In this document: one piece after another, positions 1-9,367 of the stretch
Layout: the number at the start of each line of letters is the position of its first letter
Numbering within the stretch: the stretch's first letter is position 1
Assembly (NCBI RefSeq): GCF_000175935.2
Contig: NC_014837.1
Coordinates: 2,542,001 to 2,606,000, forward strand
Direction of reading: 5' to 3'
Source: Pantoea sp. At-9b
GTDB taxonomy: Bacteria > Pseudomonadota > Gammaproteobacteria > Enterobacterales > Enterobacteriaceae
DNA: 64,000 bases
Program-made: the position numbers and the translations under genes
The notes under the pieces: model-generated
Seen by the model: the letters and a program-made list of their open reading frames with translations, nothing else
What the model was told of the DNA's origin: nothing
Databases searched by the model: none

Positions 1-2
1 TC

Positions 3-782
3 TCCGGCAAAGGCACTGACTCCAGCGTTCTGACCAGTTTTTTGCCGCGTGTCGGTACCTTGCTGGCGAATCAGTGTGGCACGCTGGATGTGATCCCCTG
101 GCAGATGACCGATAAAGATGGCAGCGTGCTGGCTAACGGCAGCGCCACCAAATTGCAAAACTGGCGGCCGATTGTACTTAATGACGCGACCGCCAATGCC
201 AGCACCGGCAATGCAGCACCACTCGATTTATCACGTCCGGCCGACAGCAGTCCATTGCAACAATTTGCCCTACCGAGTGGCTGCCATTTCCGAACCTGGT
301 GGGATGATAAAGGGGCATCGCTATTTATCCCTGACATGGCCCAACAACATTGTTCGTCTGAAGGCTGGCTGGAAGGCAACAGCGAGTTGACGCAATTGAA
401 CAACGGTCAGCCACACAAACTGGCGGTCAATTTTTACCAGGGTTATCCGATCGCCAATCTCAATCTGAGCGGGACGCCGTTGCAGGTGGTGGCCGTCAAT
501 AACCAACGCATGATTGTGACACGCCCGGATGCCGACGACAGTTGGCTGGTGCTGCCCTTTGATGCACAACAGCATCTCTGGCGTTTTACCGGTACGCTGC
601 TGATCAAAATGGACAAGACCGCTGGCGAGGATACCGATGCGGTTAAAAAGCGGGTTGAAGCGTTACGTGGCGTCTGGTTGCCGCAGTTTATGCCACAGCA
701 AAAAGTGACTGTGTTACTGATTGACACCCTGCACGCGGATCTCGCGGATCCGGCTATCGGTGCCTGGCGTAACATTAATTAA
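3..782 (+). CDS. Unknown protein, C-terminal part (gene enters from left edge)
   Basis: The reading frame is open from the first complete codon of the window, so the true start lies outside. About 259 residues are visible and I do not recognise a family. The fragment is rich in Asn, Gln and Thr, has paired Cys residues and several Trp, and reads like a beta-rich extracytoplasmic domain, but no signal peptide can be judged. It ends 62 bp before a Ser/Thr kinase gene on the same strand, so the two are probably co-transcribed and may act together, for example as partner or substrate of the kinase. That link is inference from position only. Confidence 0.6.
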   Translation, partial: SGKGTDSSVLTSFLPRVGTLLANQCGTLDVIPWQMTDKDGSVLANGSATKLQNWRPIVLNDATANASTGNAAPLDLSRPADSSPLQQFALPSGCHFRTWWDDKGASLFIPDMAQQHCSSEGWLEGNSELTQLNNGQPHKLAVNFYQGYPIANLNLSGTPLQVVAVNNQRMIVTRPDADDSWLVLPFDAQQHLWRFTGTLLIKMDKTAGEDTDAVKKRVEALRGVWLPQFMPQQKVTVLLIDTLHADLADPAIGAWRNIN

Positions 783-844
783 CGAGTGGCCGTTGCCCGT
801 AGTAGTTTCCGGGCGGGCTACAGGACGTGTTCAGAGAGTTCACT

Positions 845-2260
845 ATGTCGGCAAACGATAATCTAAAGATACCCAACGCCCTGCCTGCGGGCTACCGGTT
901 CAATGAGTTCGAAATCAAGGATGTAATTGGCGGTGGTGGTTTTGGCATTGTTTACCGTGCCTGGGATCATCAGCTGGAACGGACCATCGCCATTAAAGAA
1001 TACATGCCCGTATCGCTGGCGGTGCGTGCTGCCGACCTGTCACTGGAGCTACGCGGCGAACGTTTCCAGAAACTGTTTAACGCCGGTCGCAACAGCTTTA
1101 TTCAGGAAGCCCGCCTGCTGGCGCGTTTTAATCATCCCGGTTTGCTGCACGTTCTGCGTTTTTGGGAAGAAAATGGCACCGCCTACATGGGCACGCTGTA
1201 TTACAGCGGCATGACGCTGAAAGAGTGGCAGCTCACCAGTCCGGAAAGCATTGATGAGGCGTGGATACGCCGTCTGCTGCCACCGCTGTTTGGTGCCATT
1301 AATACGATTCATCAGTCGGGATATCTGCATCGTGATATCTCGCTGGACAACATCCAGATTCAGGAAAATCAGCTGCCGGTGCTGCTCGATTTTGGTTCGG
1401 CGCGCAAGGAGATTGGCAATCTCTCTGATGAAACTGAAATCATGCTGAAACCCGGCTTCGCGCCGATTGAGCAATACAGCGAAGAAGGCGAAGGTGAGCA
1501 AGGTCCGTGGACCGATATCTACGCACTGGGCGCGGTGTTGCACAATCTGATCACCGGTTATGCCCCACCGGTTTCTGTGGTGCGCTGTATTGAAGACAAT
1601 TATCAACCGCTGGTAGAACGTAAACCTGCAGGATATTCGTTGCCGTTACTGCATGCGATTGACTGTGCGCTGGCGATGAAACCGAGCGATCGCCCGCAGA
1701 CCATTGATGCATTTGCCAGCCTGATCGATCTACCGGTGAGCGATGTAGAAGAACTGGTCTCCGGTTTCACCATGGTGAGCGAACCGCCGTTGGAACCTGA
1801 AGCCCCGATCTACGTGCCCGAGCCGCAGGTAATGGCGGTCAACCACGCGGCCGCTGCCATCGAACCGGTCACGCCACGTCATGTCCGTCGTTTATCGCCC
1901 GGCCTGCTGGCTGTCGCCGCAGTGGCGATTCTGGCGGTGATCGTGGCGGTATGGAAGGTTAATCATCGCAGTGCGGACGCCGGATTAACGGCATCCAGCG
2001 CGCCAGCAGCCGCGGCCAACGTCAGCAAACCGGCGAGTGCGGCCCCAATGCTGGCTACCCTTTATCTGCGCTTGCAAAGCGGGGAAAATATTGTGCTGAA
2101 CGGTAAGCCGCAGGAGGTGAAACCGGCCAGCAACGGTTTTGCCTCATTGCATCTGGCGGCAGGTCAATATCTGATTGAAGTACACAATGGTAACCAGATT
2201 CACAGTCAGTCACTGACGATTGATAAACCTGGTACCTGGCTGATTAATTTCGCCAATTAA
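845..2260 (+). CDS. Membrane-anchored eukaryotic-like Ser/Thr protein kinase
   Basis: 471 residues. The Hanks-type kinase domain spans about residues 20-300: Gly-rich loop GGGGFG (29-34), catalytic Lys51 in IAIKEYMP, catalytic loop HRDISLDN, the DFG of LLDFGSAR and a TDIYALGAVLH helix. All key residues are present, so it should be active. A Pro/Glu-rich linker leads to one transmembrane helix (LLAVAAVAILAVIVAVW) and a small C-terminal beta domain resembling PEGA-type extracytoplasmic modules. The kinase would face the cytoplasm. ATG at 845 is preferred over the in-frame GTG at 827, which has AGGA too close to it. The stop TAA interlocks with the chaC stop inside one TTAA. The substrate is unknown; the upstream unknown gene is the obvious candidate partner. 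Confidence 0.85.
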   Translation: MSANDNLKIPNALPAGYRFNEFEIKDVIGGGGFGIVYRAWDHQLERTIAIKEYMPVSLAVRAADLSLELRGERFQKLFNAGRNSFIQEARLLARFNHPGLLHVLRFWEENGTAYMGTLYYSGMTLKEWQLTSPESIDEAWIRRLLPPLFGAINTIHQSGYLHRDISLDNIQIQENQLPVLLDFGSARKEIGNLSDETEIMLKPGFAPIEQYSEEGEGEQGPWTDIYALGAVLHNLITGYAPPVSVVRCIEDNYQPLVERKPAGYSLPLLHAIDCALAMKPSDRPQTIDAFASLIDLPVSDVEELVSGFTMVSEPPLEPEAPIYVPEPQVMAVNHAAAAIEPVTPRHVRRLSPGLLAVAAVAILAVIVAVWKVNHRSADAGLTASSAPAAAANVSKPASAAPMLATLYLRLQSGENIVLNGKPQEVKPASNGFASLHLAAGQYLIEVHNGNQIHSQSLTIDKPGTWLINFAN

Positions 2261-2934
2261 GAGGATACGCGCGCTGTGCATTGTTGCAGCGCCCGGACTT
2301 GGGTCGCCAGAACCGTTAACCCCTCCTCCTGCATACCGCGTTTTGCCAGCTCCTGCTCCAGTGAGAACAGATATTGCGCGTTGGTCCCCAGCGGACCGCT
2401 GGCCTGGGCAATCAGGGGAGCAATGGTGCCCGGACAGGAATCCGCTTCGAACAGCGGATGACGCGGGTCCATAATAAACACCAGCGCCGAGACGTTGCGG
2501 CCATCATCCAGTTTCAGCTCACACCAGGTGGGCAGATAACAACCGGTGATCATCTCACGCTTCCACAGCAATTCCAGCTCTTCATGCAGGCGCGCTTCCG
2601 GCAAGCGAAACGCCAGACCGCTGGTACTACCGCCTTCTTTTAACGCCAGCATCCGGCCAGGATGCGTCGCGGTGCCGCGTCCGGCAATCAGCCGCAGGCA
2701 AAAAGCCCGATGCCAGCCATCAAGTTGACCGGAGGAAACTTCTTCGGCCTCAAACACCGGGTTCCACATCAATGAGCCGTAACCGAAGATCCATACCGGA
2801 CTTTGGTCAGGTCGACAGGCGAGTGTCGCGGCGAGCGAGGCGGCACGCTGTTCGCAGCTCCACAGCAGCGTATCTTCGATATCACCGAATGACGTTTTAC
2901 AATCCGCTTTTAATAAGAATTCCCGTGTTAGCAA
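2257..2934 (-). CDS. chaC: Glutathione-specific gamma-glutamylcyclotransferase ChaC
   Basis: 225 residues. ChaC-family enzymes cleave glutathione to 5-oxoproline and Cys-Gly in the cytoplasm. The substrate loop FGYGSLMWNP, WHRAFCL, GRGTATHPGRMLALKEGG and LWKREM follow E. coli ChaC closely. The frame is open further upstream to ATG 2994, which has no ribosome binding site. The likely start is TTG at 2934: AGGAGG lies at 2940-2945 with 5-nt spacing, and the resulting N-terminus (M-L-T-R-E-F-L) aligns with E. coli M-I-T-R-D-F-L. It forms a minus-strand unit with chaB upstream and converges on the kinase gene, with overlapping stop codons. Confidence 0.93.
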   Translation of the reverse strand: MLTREFLLKADCKTSFGDIEDTLLWSCEQRAASLAATLACRPDQSPVWIFGYGSLMWNPVFEAEEVSSGQLDGWHRAFCLRLIAGRGTATHPGRMLALKEGGSTSGLAFRLPEARLHEELELLWKREMITGCYLPTWCELKLDDGRNVSALVFIMDPRHPLFEADSCPGTIAPLIAQASGPLGTNAQYLFSLEQELAKRGMQEEGLTVLATQVRALQQCTARVSS

Positions 2935-3170
2935 CGCAACCTCCTCAACTGCCCTGACATCCTGTCGGTTTGGCTCCCCTGATACTGATTTCATGACGAC
3001 GGCACCCAATGCAGCGCCTTGTCAGAAGACATTAATGCATTTGTCACAATTTTTTCAAGGTTGATGCCGATCACAAAGGGTAAATTGCCTGTAAATAGCA
3101 TCGGCTGCCTGGCATGAAACTTGACGGGAAGAGCGGAGAAGTGTGAAGCGGGCCGCAGTGGCCCGCAAAA

Positions 3171-3401
3171 TCAGTGCTTAGGATGCCACTTGTTATCATC
3201 GCCTTTCTGATAGTTTTTTTTGACCGCAGCCCAGGCAACTTTATGAGCAACCTTTTCGCGCGAATCATCACCGTGACGATCATCCTCTTCACGGTACTCG
3301 TCCCAGGCACTGTTAAACGCTTTCTGGTAGATGGTTTGCGCATGCGCCGGTAGCACGTGGCGTACACTGTCCGGCAATTCACGTGTTGATGAATAAGGCA
3401 T
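3171..3401 (-). CDS. chaB: ChaB family protein, putative cation transport regulator
   Basis: 76 residues, the same length as E. coli ChaB. Conserved blocks are LPxSVxHVLPxHAQxIYxxAFNSAWDxY and the C-terminal HKVAWAAVK. The start at 3401 (MPYSS) follows a strong AAGGAGG at about 4-5 nt. The family is described as a regulator of the ChaA antiporter, but direct evidence is thin. It is divergent from chaA and upstream of chaC, as in E. coli. Confidence 0.94.
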   Translation of the reverse strand: MPYSSTRELPDSVRHVLPAHAQTIYQKAFNSAWDEYREEDDRHGDDSREKVAHKVAWAAVKKNYQKGDDNKWHPKH

Positions 3402-3769
3402 AAATCCTCCTTTTCTAACCACGTATTAAGTCTGGAACAGAGAAGAAAAAATGCAAACTGCTGGTTTTATCCAGTTTGGTATAAAAACGGGAAATACCGC
3501 TTATTAGAAACAGCCAAAGCGCGGCAAACTAACACTTTTATCCTGAATAAATTCTTATCATGCAATCATTAACACAATGAAAATTAAAAATTCAGCGGCG
3601 ATAACTTGACTTTTTATCGACAAAAAGGTGTTTTTGATGAATAGTAAAAAATCGTAAAAAACCGACATCCAAGGTGATGAAAAGTTACACTGCGCAACGC
3701 TGCAAAAGTAAGTATATTTATCAGGCACTGACTGCCTGATTTTATTCTTTTTTCCGGAGAGGATGGTGA
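3402..3769. other. chaB-chaA divergent intergenic region
   Basis: AT-rich 368-bp space holding the divergent promoters. TTGACT at 3606-3611 could be a plus-strand -35, but I see no convincing -10 at 17 bp. No ORF is credible. The only clear structure is the hairpin just before the chaA ribosome binding site, listed separately. Confidence 0.5.
3720..3752 (+). promoter_or_regulatory. Terminator-like hairpin in the chaA leader
   Basis: A perfect 8-bp stem (atcaggca at 3720-3727, tgcctgat at 3733-3740, loop of 5) is followed by a U-rich tract and then the chaA Shine-Dalgarno GGAGAGG near 3756. In a leader this geometry suggests attenuation or a riboregulator. I looked for the conserved core of the manganese yybP-ykoY riboswitch and did not find it, so no ligand is proposed. 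Confidence 0.4.
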
Positions 3770-4861
3770 ATGGCTGCACATGAAAAGACCCGACACACTG
3801 AGTATTCCCTGATTTTCCCTATCATCGCGCTGGGGGTACTGAGTTTTTATGGTGCGCAAACCAGCCTGTTGCCGGTGATTGGCATTAATTTGCTCGCACT
3901 GGTCGCTATTCTGAGTAGTGCATTTAGTGTGGTGCGCCACGCTGACGTGCTGGCGCACCGACTGGGTGAACCCTATGGCTCGCTGATACTCAGCCTGTCC
4001 GTGGTGATTCTTGAAGTCAGCCTGATCTCCGCGCTAATGGCAACCGGCGATGCTGCACCCGCGCTGATGCGCGACACGCTCTACTCTATCATCATGATCG
4101 TCACCGCCGGGCTGGTGGGCTTTGCCCTGCTGCTGGGCGGACGCAAGTTCGCGACGCAGTATGTCAATCTGGTGGGGGTGAAACAGTACCTGATCGCCAT
4201 TTTCCCGCTGGCGATTCTGGTGCTGGTGTTCCCGAATGCCCTACCGGGCGGCAATTTTTCTACTGCGCAGGCGCTGCTGATTGCGGCAATTTCTGCCGCC
4301 ATGTACGGCGTATTTTTGCTGATTCAAACCAAAACGCATCAAAACTTGTTTGTCTATGAACATGAGGACGAAAGTGATGATGGCGATCCGCACCACGGCA
4401 AACCTTCGGCGCACAGCTCGCTATGGCATACCGCCTGGTTGATCGTGCATCTGATTGCGGTGATTAGCGTGACCAAGATGAACGCGAATACGCTGGAGCA
4501 TCTGTTAACCGAATTGAACGCACCTCAGCAGTTCACCGGCTTCCTCGTGGCACTGTTGATCCTGTCACCAGAAGGATTAGGAGCGATTAAAGCGGTGCTG
4601 ATGAATCAGGTGCAACGCGCGATGAACCTGTTTTTCGGCTCAGTGCTGGCGACCATTTCCCTTACCGTGCCAGCGGTAACCATTATTGCCACCCTGACCG
4701 GTCAGCAGCTGGTGTTTGGTCTGGAGCCGCCACATATGGTGGTAATGAGTGCGGTGCTGATCCTGTGCCATATCTCGTTTTCAACCGGACGCACTAACGT
4801 GCTGAATGGCGCAGCGCACCTGGCATTGTTTGTCGGCTATTTGATGACAATTATGTTGTAG
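3770..4861 (+). CDS. chaA: Sodium-potassium/proton (calcium/proton) antiporter ChaA
   Basis: 363 residues, CaCA superfamily, inner membrane. About ten hydrophobic helices lie in two halves, each with a typical alpha-repeat: LILSLSVVILEVSLIS in the first half and ALLILSPEGLGAIKA in the second, with the expected acidic Glu residues. An acidic/His-rich loop (HEDESDDGDPHHGK) separates the halves, as in E. coli ChaA, which exports Na+, K+ and Ca2+ in exchange for H+ at alkaline pH. The start is supported by GGAGAGG. It stands alone, divergent from chaBC, and its downstream terminator region is occupied by the MITE. Confidence 0.95.
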   Translation: MAAHEKTRHTEYSLIFPIIALGVLSFYGAQTSLLPVIGINLLALVAILSSAFSVVRHADVLAHRLGEPYGSLILSLSVVILEVSLISALMATGDAAPALMRDTLYSIIMIVTAGLVGFALLLGGRKFATQYVNLVGVKQYLIAIFPLAILVLVFPNALPGGNFSTAQALLIAAISAAMYGVFLLIQTKTHQNLFVYEHEDESDDGDPHHGKPSAHSSLWHTAWLIVHLIAVISVTKMNANTLEHLLTELNAPQQFTGFLVALLILSPEGLGAIKAVLMNQVQRAMNLFFGSVLATISLTVPAVTIIATLTGQQLVFGLEPPHMVVMSAVLILCHISFSTGRTNVLNGAAHLALFVGYLMTIML

Positions 4862-5064
4862 CAAGTCGGGATGTGCCGCAGCACCAATGAAAAAGGCGTC
4901 TTACGACTAATGCTGGTCAGTTAAGCAATAGGTGATAACGCAGTCTGGTGCCGCTCCGAAGGGTCGGTGTGTGTTGTCAGAAAGGGCACAATCGTGAAGG
5001 CCATCGCCCCTCTGCTGCTGCAAAGGGCTATCCGCAGCGCTGAGGCTTTAACGTTGTGCCAGGA

Positions 5065-5088
5065 GACTCACGCAGGGATGCGTGAGTC
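5065..5088. repeat. Internal hairpin of the MITE (9-bp stem)
   Basis: gactcacgc (5065-5073) pairs perfectly with gcgtgagtc (5080-5088) around a 6-nt loop. It lies inside the mobile element. Confidence 0.6.
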
Positions 5089-5226
5089 AGTTCGGGGTGG
5101 ACAGGGATGGACTTCCCCGAACGGTCCGTCGGCGCGACGTTGAAGCCGAAGGCACCGCGTCGGCGGCGCGAGGACTGCCCGGCAGCAGCAGAGGGGCGAT
5201 GGCCCACAGCAGAGTACGCATGAAAA

Positions 5227-5258
5227 AAGGCTGCCATTCCTTAAAAAATGGCAGCCTT
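5227..5258. repeat. Internal hairpin of the MITE (12-bp stem)
   Basis: aaggctgccatt (5227-5238) pairs perfectly with aatggcagcctt (5247-5258) across an 8-nt loop. It lies just inside the right end of the element and could stop transcription leaving chaA or kdsA, although there is no strong U tract on either side. Confidence 0.6.
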
Positions 5259-5321
5259 ACCCGAATATGGCCTTATCTGACCAGCATTAGTCTTACGACG
5301 ACTTTTTTACCCACACGCTAA

Positions 5322-7007
<1,686 letters not shown>

Positions 7008-7011
<4 letters not shown>

Positions 7012-7406
7012 ACTATCCCCAATAACGGCATTTTGGTCATCGCCAGCTTAATCACTACCAGTAACGCGACTATCGCAATCAGGCAGGCAATCCAGCGGGT
7101 ACTCATCTTTCGTGGGCGACGACTCAAGGCCACGGAACCTAAGGCGATGTAGATAATAACCCCTAACAGCTTCTCAGTCAGCCAGCTTCCTTGTGGTGAG
7201 AACGGATAAAAGTGGGTAATGACGACCAACATCACACCGCTCAACAACAAAAACGTATCGTTGATGTGCGGGGCAATGCGCACCCAGCGGCGATCGAGCT
7301 GGGCAGAACCGGTGCATTTCCAGTAAAAACGCACCAGGAACAGGCTGATGGTGATCAGCACCGTGAGCAAGTGCACATGTTTAATCAGCGGATACCAGCT
7401 AGCCAT
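7008..7406 (-). CDS. sirB2: SirB2 family integral membrane protein
   Basis: 132 residues with four predicted transmembrane helices: IKHVHLLTVLITISLFLVRF, DTFLLLSGVMLVVITHFYPF, LLGVIIYIALGSVAL and WIACLIAIVALLVVIKLAM. The conserved His residues in HVHLL and HINDT fit the family. ATG 7406 (MASWYP) follows AGGAAG; the 142-residue reading adds an unsupported N-terminus. It overlaps sirB1 by 4 bp. Function unknown. Confidence 0.9.
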
Positions 7407-7419
7407 CTTGCTTCCTTCA

Positions 7420-8250
7420 TCAGAAATATTGCCCAAGTGTGACGCGCGGGTTACCGCCGTAGTCGTCCACTGTATTGACCTGTTGGTAACCCTGTTGGGT
7501 CATCAAGGTGCGTACCGCTTCGCCTTGCTGCCAGCCATGCTCCAGCAATAACCAACCGCCGGGGAGCAACCAGGCCGGCGCCGTGGTAATGATCTCTCGT
7601 AAGTCAGCCAACCCAGCTTCCTCTGCCACCAGCGCACTCAGCGGCTCGAAGCGCACGTCGCCCTGCTGCAAGTGGTGATCTGCGGCATCGATATAAGGGG
7701 GATTGCTGGCAATCAGATCAAAACGTTGGCTGGGGAGTGCGGCGAACCAGTGGCTGAGGAAAAATTGTACATTGGTGATGTGCAAACGCTGCGCATTGTC
7801 CTGCGCCAGCGCCACCGCGGCTTCAACGCGATCGCAACCGGTGACCTGGCAGTCAGGCCGTTCGCTGGCGAGCGCCAGCGCGATAGCCCCGGTGCCCGTC
7901 CCTAAGTCAAGAATGGTGGCGGCAGTGGCGGGCAAATGGGCCAGCGCCTGCTCAACCAACACTTCCGTGTCCGGGCGCGGGATCAACGTTGCGTCGCTGA
8001 CGCGCAGGGGGAGCGACCAGAATTCACGCTCCCCGACCAGATGGGCGATCGGCTCACCCTGGGCGCGCCTGGCGAGCAACGTTGCCAGTTGTTGCAACTG
8101 CACGTCATCCAGCAATGCATCGTCAAATGCCACCAGCCAGCTACGCGATTTGCCGGTAACGAACGCCAGCAAAATTTCGGCATCGCGTTTGGGACTGTCG
8201 CCGCCACTGAGGGTGGCGACGGCATGCTTCAGCCAATGGCGAATATCCAT
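7420..8250 (-). CDS. prmC: Release factor glutamine N5-methyltransferase PrmC (HemK)
   Basis: 276 residues. It methylates the glutamine of the GGQ motif in RF1 and RF2. The SAM-binding Rossmann domain has ILDLGTGTGAIALALA, and the catalytic motif IASNPPYI is intact. The N-terminal helical substrate domain (about residues 1-85) is present. Its ATG shares a base with the prfA stop (TAATG), so translation of enzyme and substrate is coupled. Confidence 0.96.
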   Translation of the reverse strand: MDIRHWLKHAVATLSGGDSPKRDAEILLAFVTGKSRSWLVAFDDALLDDVQLQQLATLLARRAQGEPIAHLVGEREFWSLPLRVSDATLIPRPDTEVLVEQALAHLPATAATILDLGTGTGAIALALASERPDCQVTGCDRVEAAVALAQDNAQRLHITNVQFFLSHWFAALPSQRFDLIASNPPYIDAADHHLQQGDVRFEPLSALVAEEAGLADLREIITTAPAWLLPGGWLLLEHGWQQGEAVRTLMTQQGYQQVNTVDDYGGNPRVTLGQYF

Positions 8251-9332
8251 TAATCCTGTCCAGCCAGCGCAGCCAGCTGATCGGCCTGGTATTCCTGCAC
8301 GATAGGTTCGATCAGGCTATCCAGCTTGCCTTCCATCGTCTCATCCAGACGGTAAATCGTCAGGTTAATGCGGTGGTCGGTCACGCGCCCCTGCGGGAAG
8401 TTATAGGTACGGATACGATCCGAACGGTCGCCGCTGCCCAGCAGGTTACGCCGCGTAGAGGCTTCCGCTTCATGACGTTTCGCCATCTCTGCCGCGTGGA
8501 TACGTGCGCCCAGCACGGCCAGCGCTTTGGCTTTGTTTTTATGCTGTGAACGCTCATCCTGGCATTCCACTACGATCCCGGTCGGCAAGTGGGTAATACG
8601 GATGGCGGAATCGGTGGTGTTAACGTGCTGACCACCTGCTCCCGAAGAACGGAAGGTGTCGATTTTCAGATCGCCGGGGTTGATATCCGGCAGCTCGGCT
8701 TCCGGCAACTCCGGCATTACGGCCACGGTGCACGCTGAGGTGTGGATACGTCCCTGCGATTCGGTTTCCGGTACGCGCTGCACACGATGCCCGCCAGATT
8801 CAAATTTGAACCGACCGTATGCGCCATCACCGGTTACACGGGCAATGACTTCTTTATAGCCACCATGTTCACCGTCATTGCTGCTGATGATCTCCACCTG
8901 CCAGCGACGCGCCTCGGCATAGCGGCTGTACATGCGGAACAAATCACCCGCGAAAATCGCCGCTTCATCGCCGCCGGTACCCGCACGCACTTCGACAAAG
9001 CAGGGACGCTCATCATCAGGATCTTTCGGCAGCAGCAATACCTGCAACTGCTGCTCCAGCACTTCACGCTTTTCACGTGAGGTTTTCAGTTCTTCCTGCG
9101 CCATCTCGCGCATTTCAGGATCGTCGAGCAGCATCTCCGCCGTCTCAACATCTTCCTGCACCTGCTGCCATTCGCGGAAGCAACGGGTCACATCAGAGAG
9201 CTGCGCATATTCACGTGAAAGGGCGCGGAAACGCTCCTGATCGGCGATCACGCCAGCATCACCCAGCAGGGCTTCCACTTCTTCGTGGCGTTCCTGGAGT
9301 GCTTCCAGCTTGGCAACAATAGAGGTCTTCAT
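8250..9332 (-). CDS. prfA: Peptide chain release factor RF1
   Basis: 360 residues. It terminates translation at UAA and UAG. The peptidyl-tRNA hydrolysis motif GGQ lies in [17 protein letters not shown]. The codon-recognition tripeptide is PET (RVPETES) instead of the PAT of E. coli; it still fits the PxT rule. It lies 35 bp after hemA and directly before prmC, the classic hemA-prfA-prmC order. Confidence 0.97.
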   Translation of the reverse strand: MKTSIVAKLEALQERHEEVEALLGDAGVIADQERFRALSREYAQLSDVTRCFREWQQVQEDVETAEMLLDDPEMREMAQEELKTSREKREVLEQQLQVLLLPKDPDDERPCFVEVRAGTGGDEAAIFAGDLFRMYSRYAEARRWQVEIISSNDGEHGGYKEVIARVTGDGAYGRFKFESGGHRVQRVPETESQGRIHTSACTVAVMPELPEAELPDINPGDLKIDTFRSSGAGGQHVNTTDSAIRITHLPTGIVVECQDERSQHKNKAKALAVLGARIHAAEMAKRHEAEASTRRNLLGSGDRSDRIRTYNFPQGRVTDHRINLTIYRLDETMEGKLDSLIEPIVQEYQADQLAALAGQD

Positions 9333-9367
9333 GTAATTGAGGGTATCCCGTAAAAGGTCGTGACAGC

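Larger units (their letters stand above)
4898..5299. mobile_element. 382-bp MITE with IS4-like ends and 10-bp target duplication
   Basis: The element spans 4908-5289. Its left end taatgctggtcagttaag (4908-4925) and right end cttatctgaccagcatta (5272-5289) are inverted with 17 of 18 matches. Both are immediately flanked by the direct repeat gtcttacgac (4898-4907 and 5290-5299), a 10-bp target-site duplication. The terminal sequence resembles what I recall of IS4-type ends (taatgccgatcagttaag), and IS4 makes long duplications. There is no transposase ORF, so this is a non-autonomous element. The interior holds strong hairpins at 5065-5088 and 5227-5258. It sits between the convergent genes chaA and kdsA, where E. 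coli carries the ldr/rdl loci. Confidence 0.82.

Noticed and set aside
827..845. GTG 827 as kinase start
   Set aside because: AGGA lies only 2-3 nt upstream of it; ATG 845 gives a normal N-terminus before the kinase domain.
3720..3769. yybP-ykoY manganese riboswitch before chaA
   Set aside because: The conserved core sequence of that riboswitch is not visible; only the terminator-like hairpin is.
5082..5321. ORFs inside the chaA-kdsA gap (ldr-like toxin peptides or others)
   Set aside because: The gap is filled by the MITE; the frames show no Ldr-like hydrophobic peptide.
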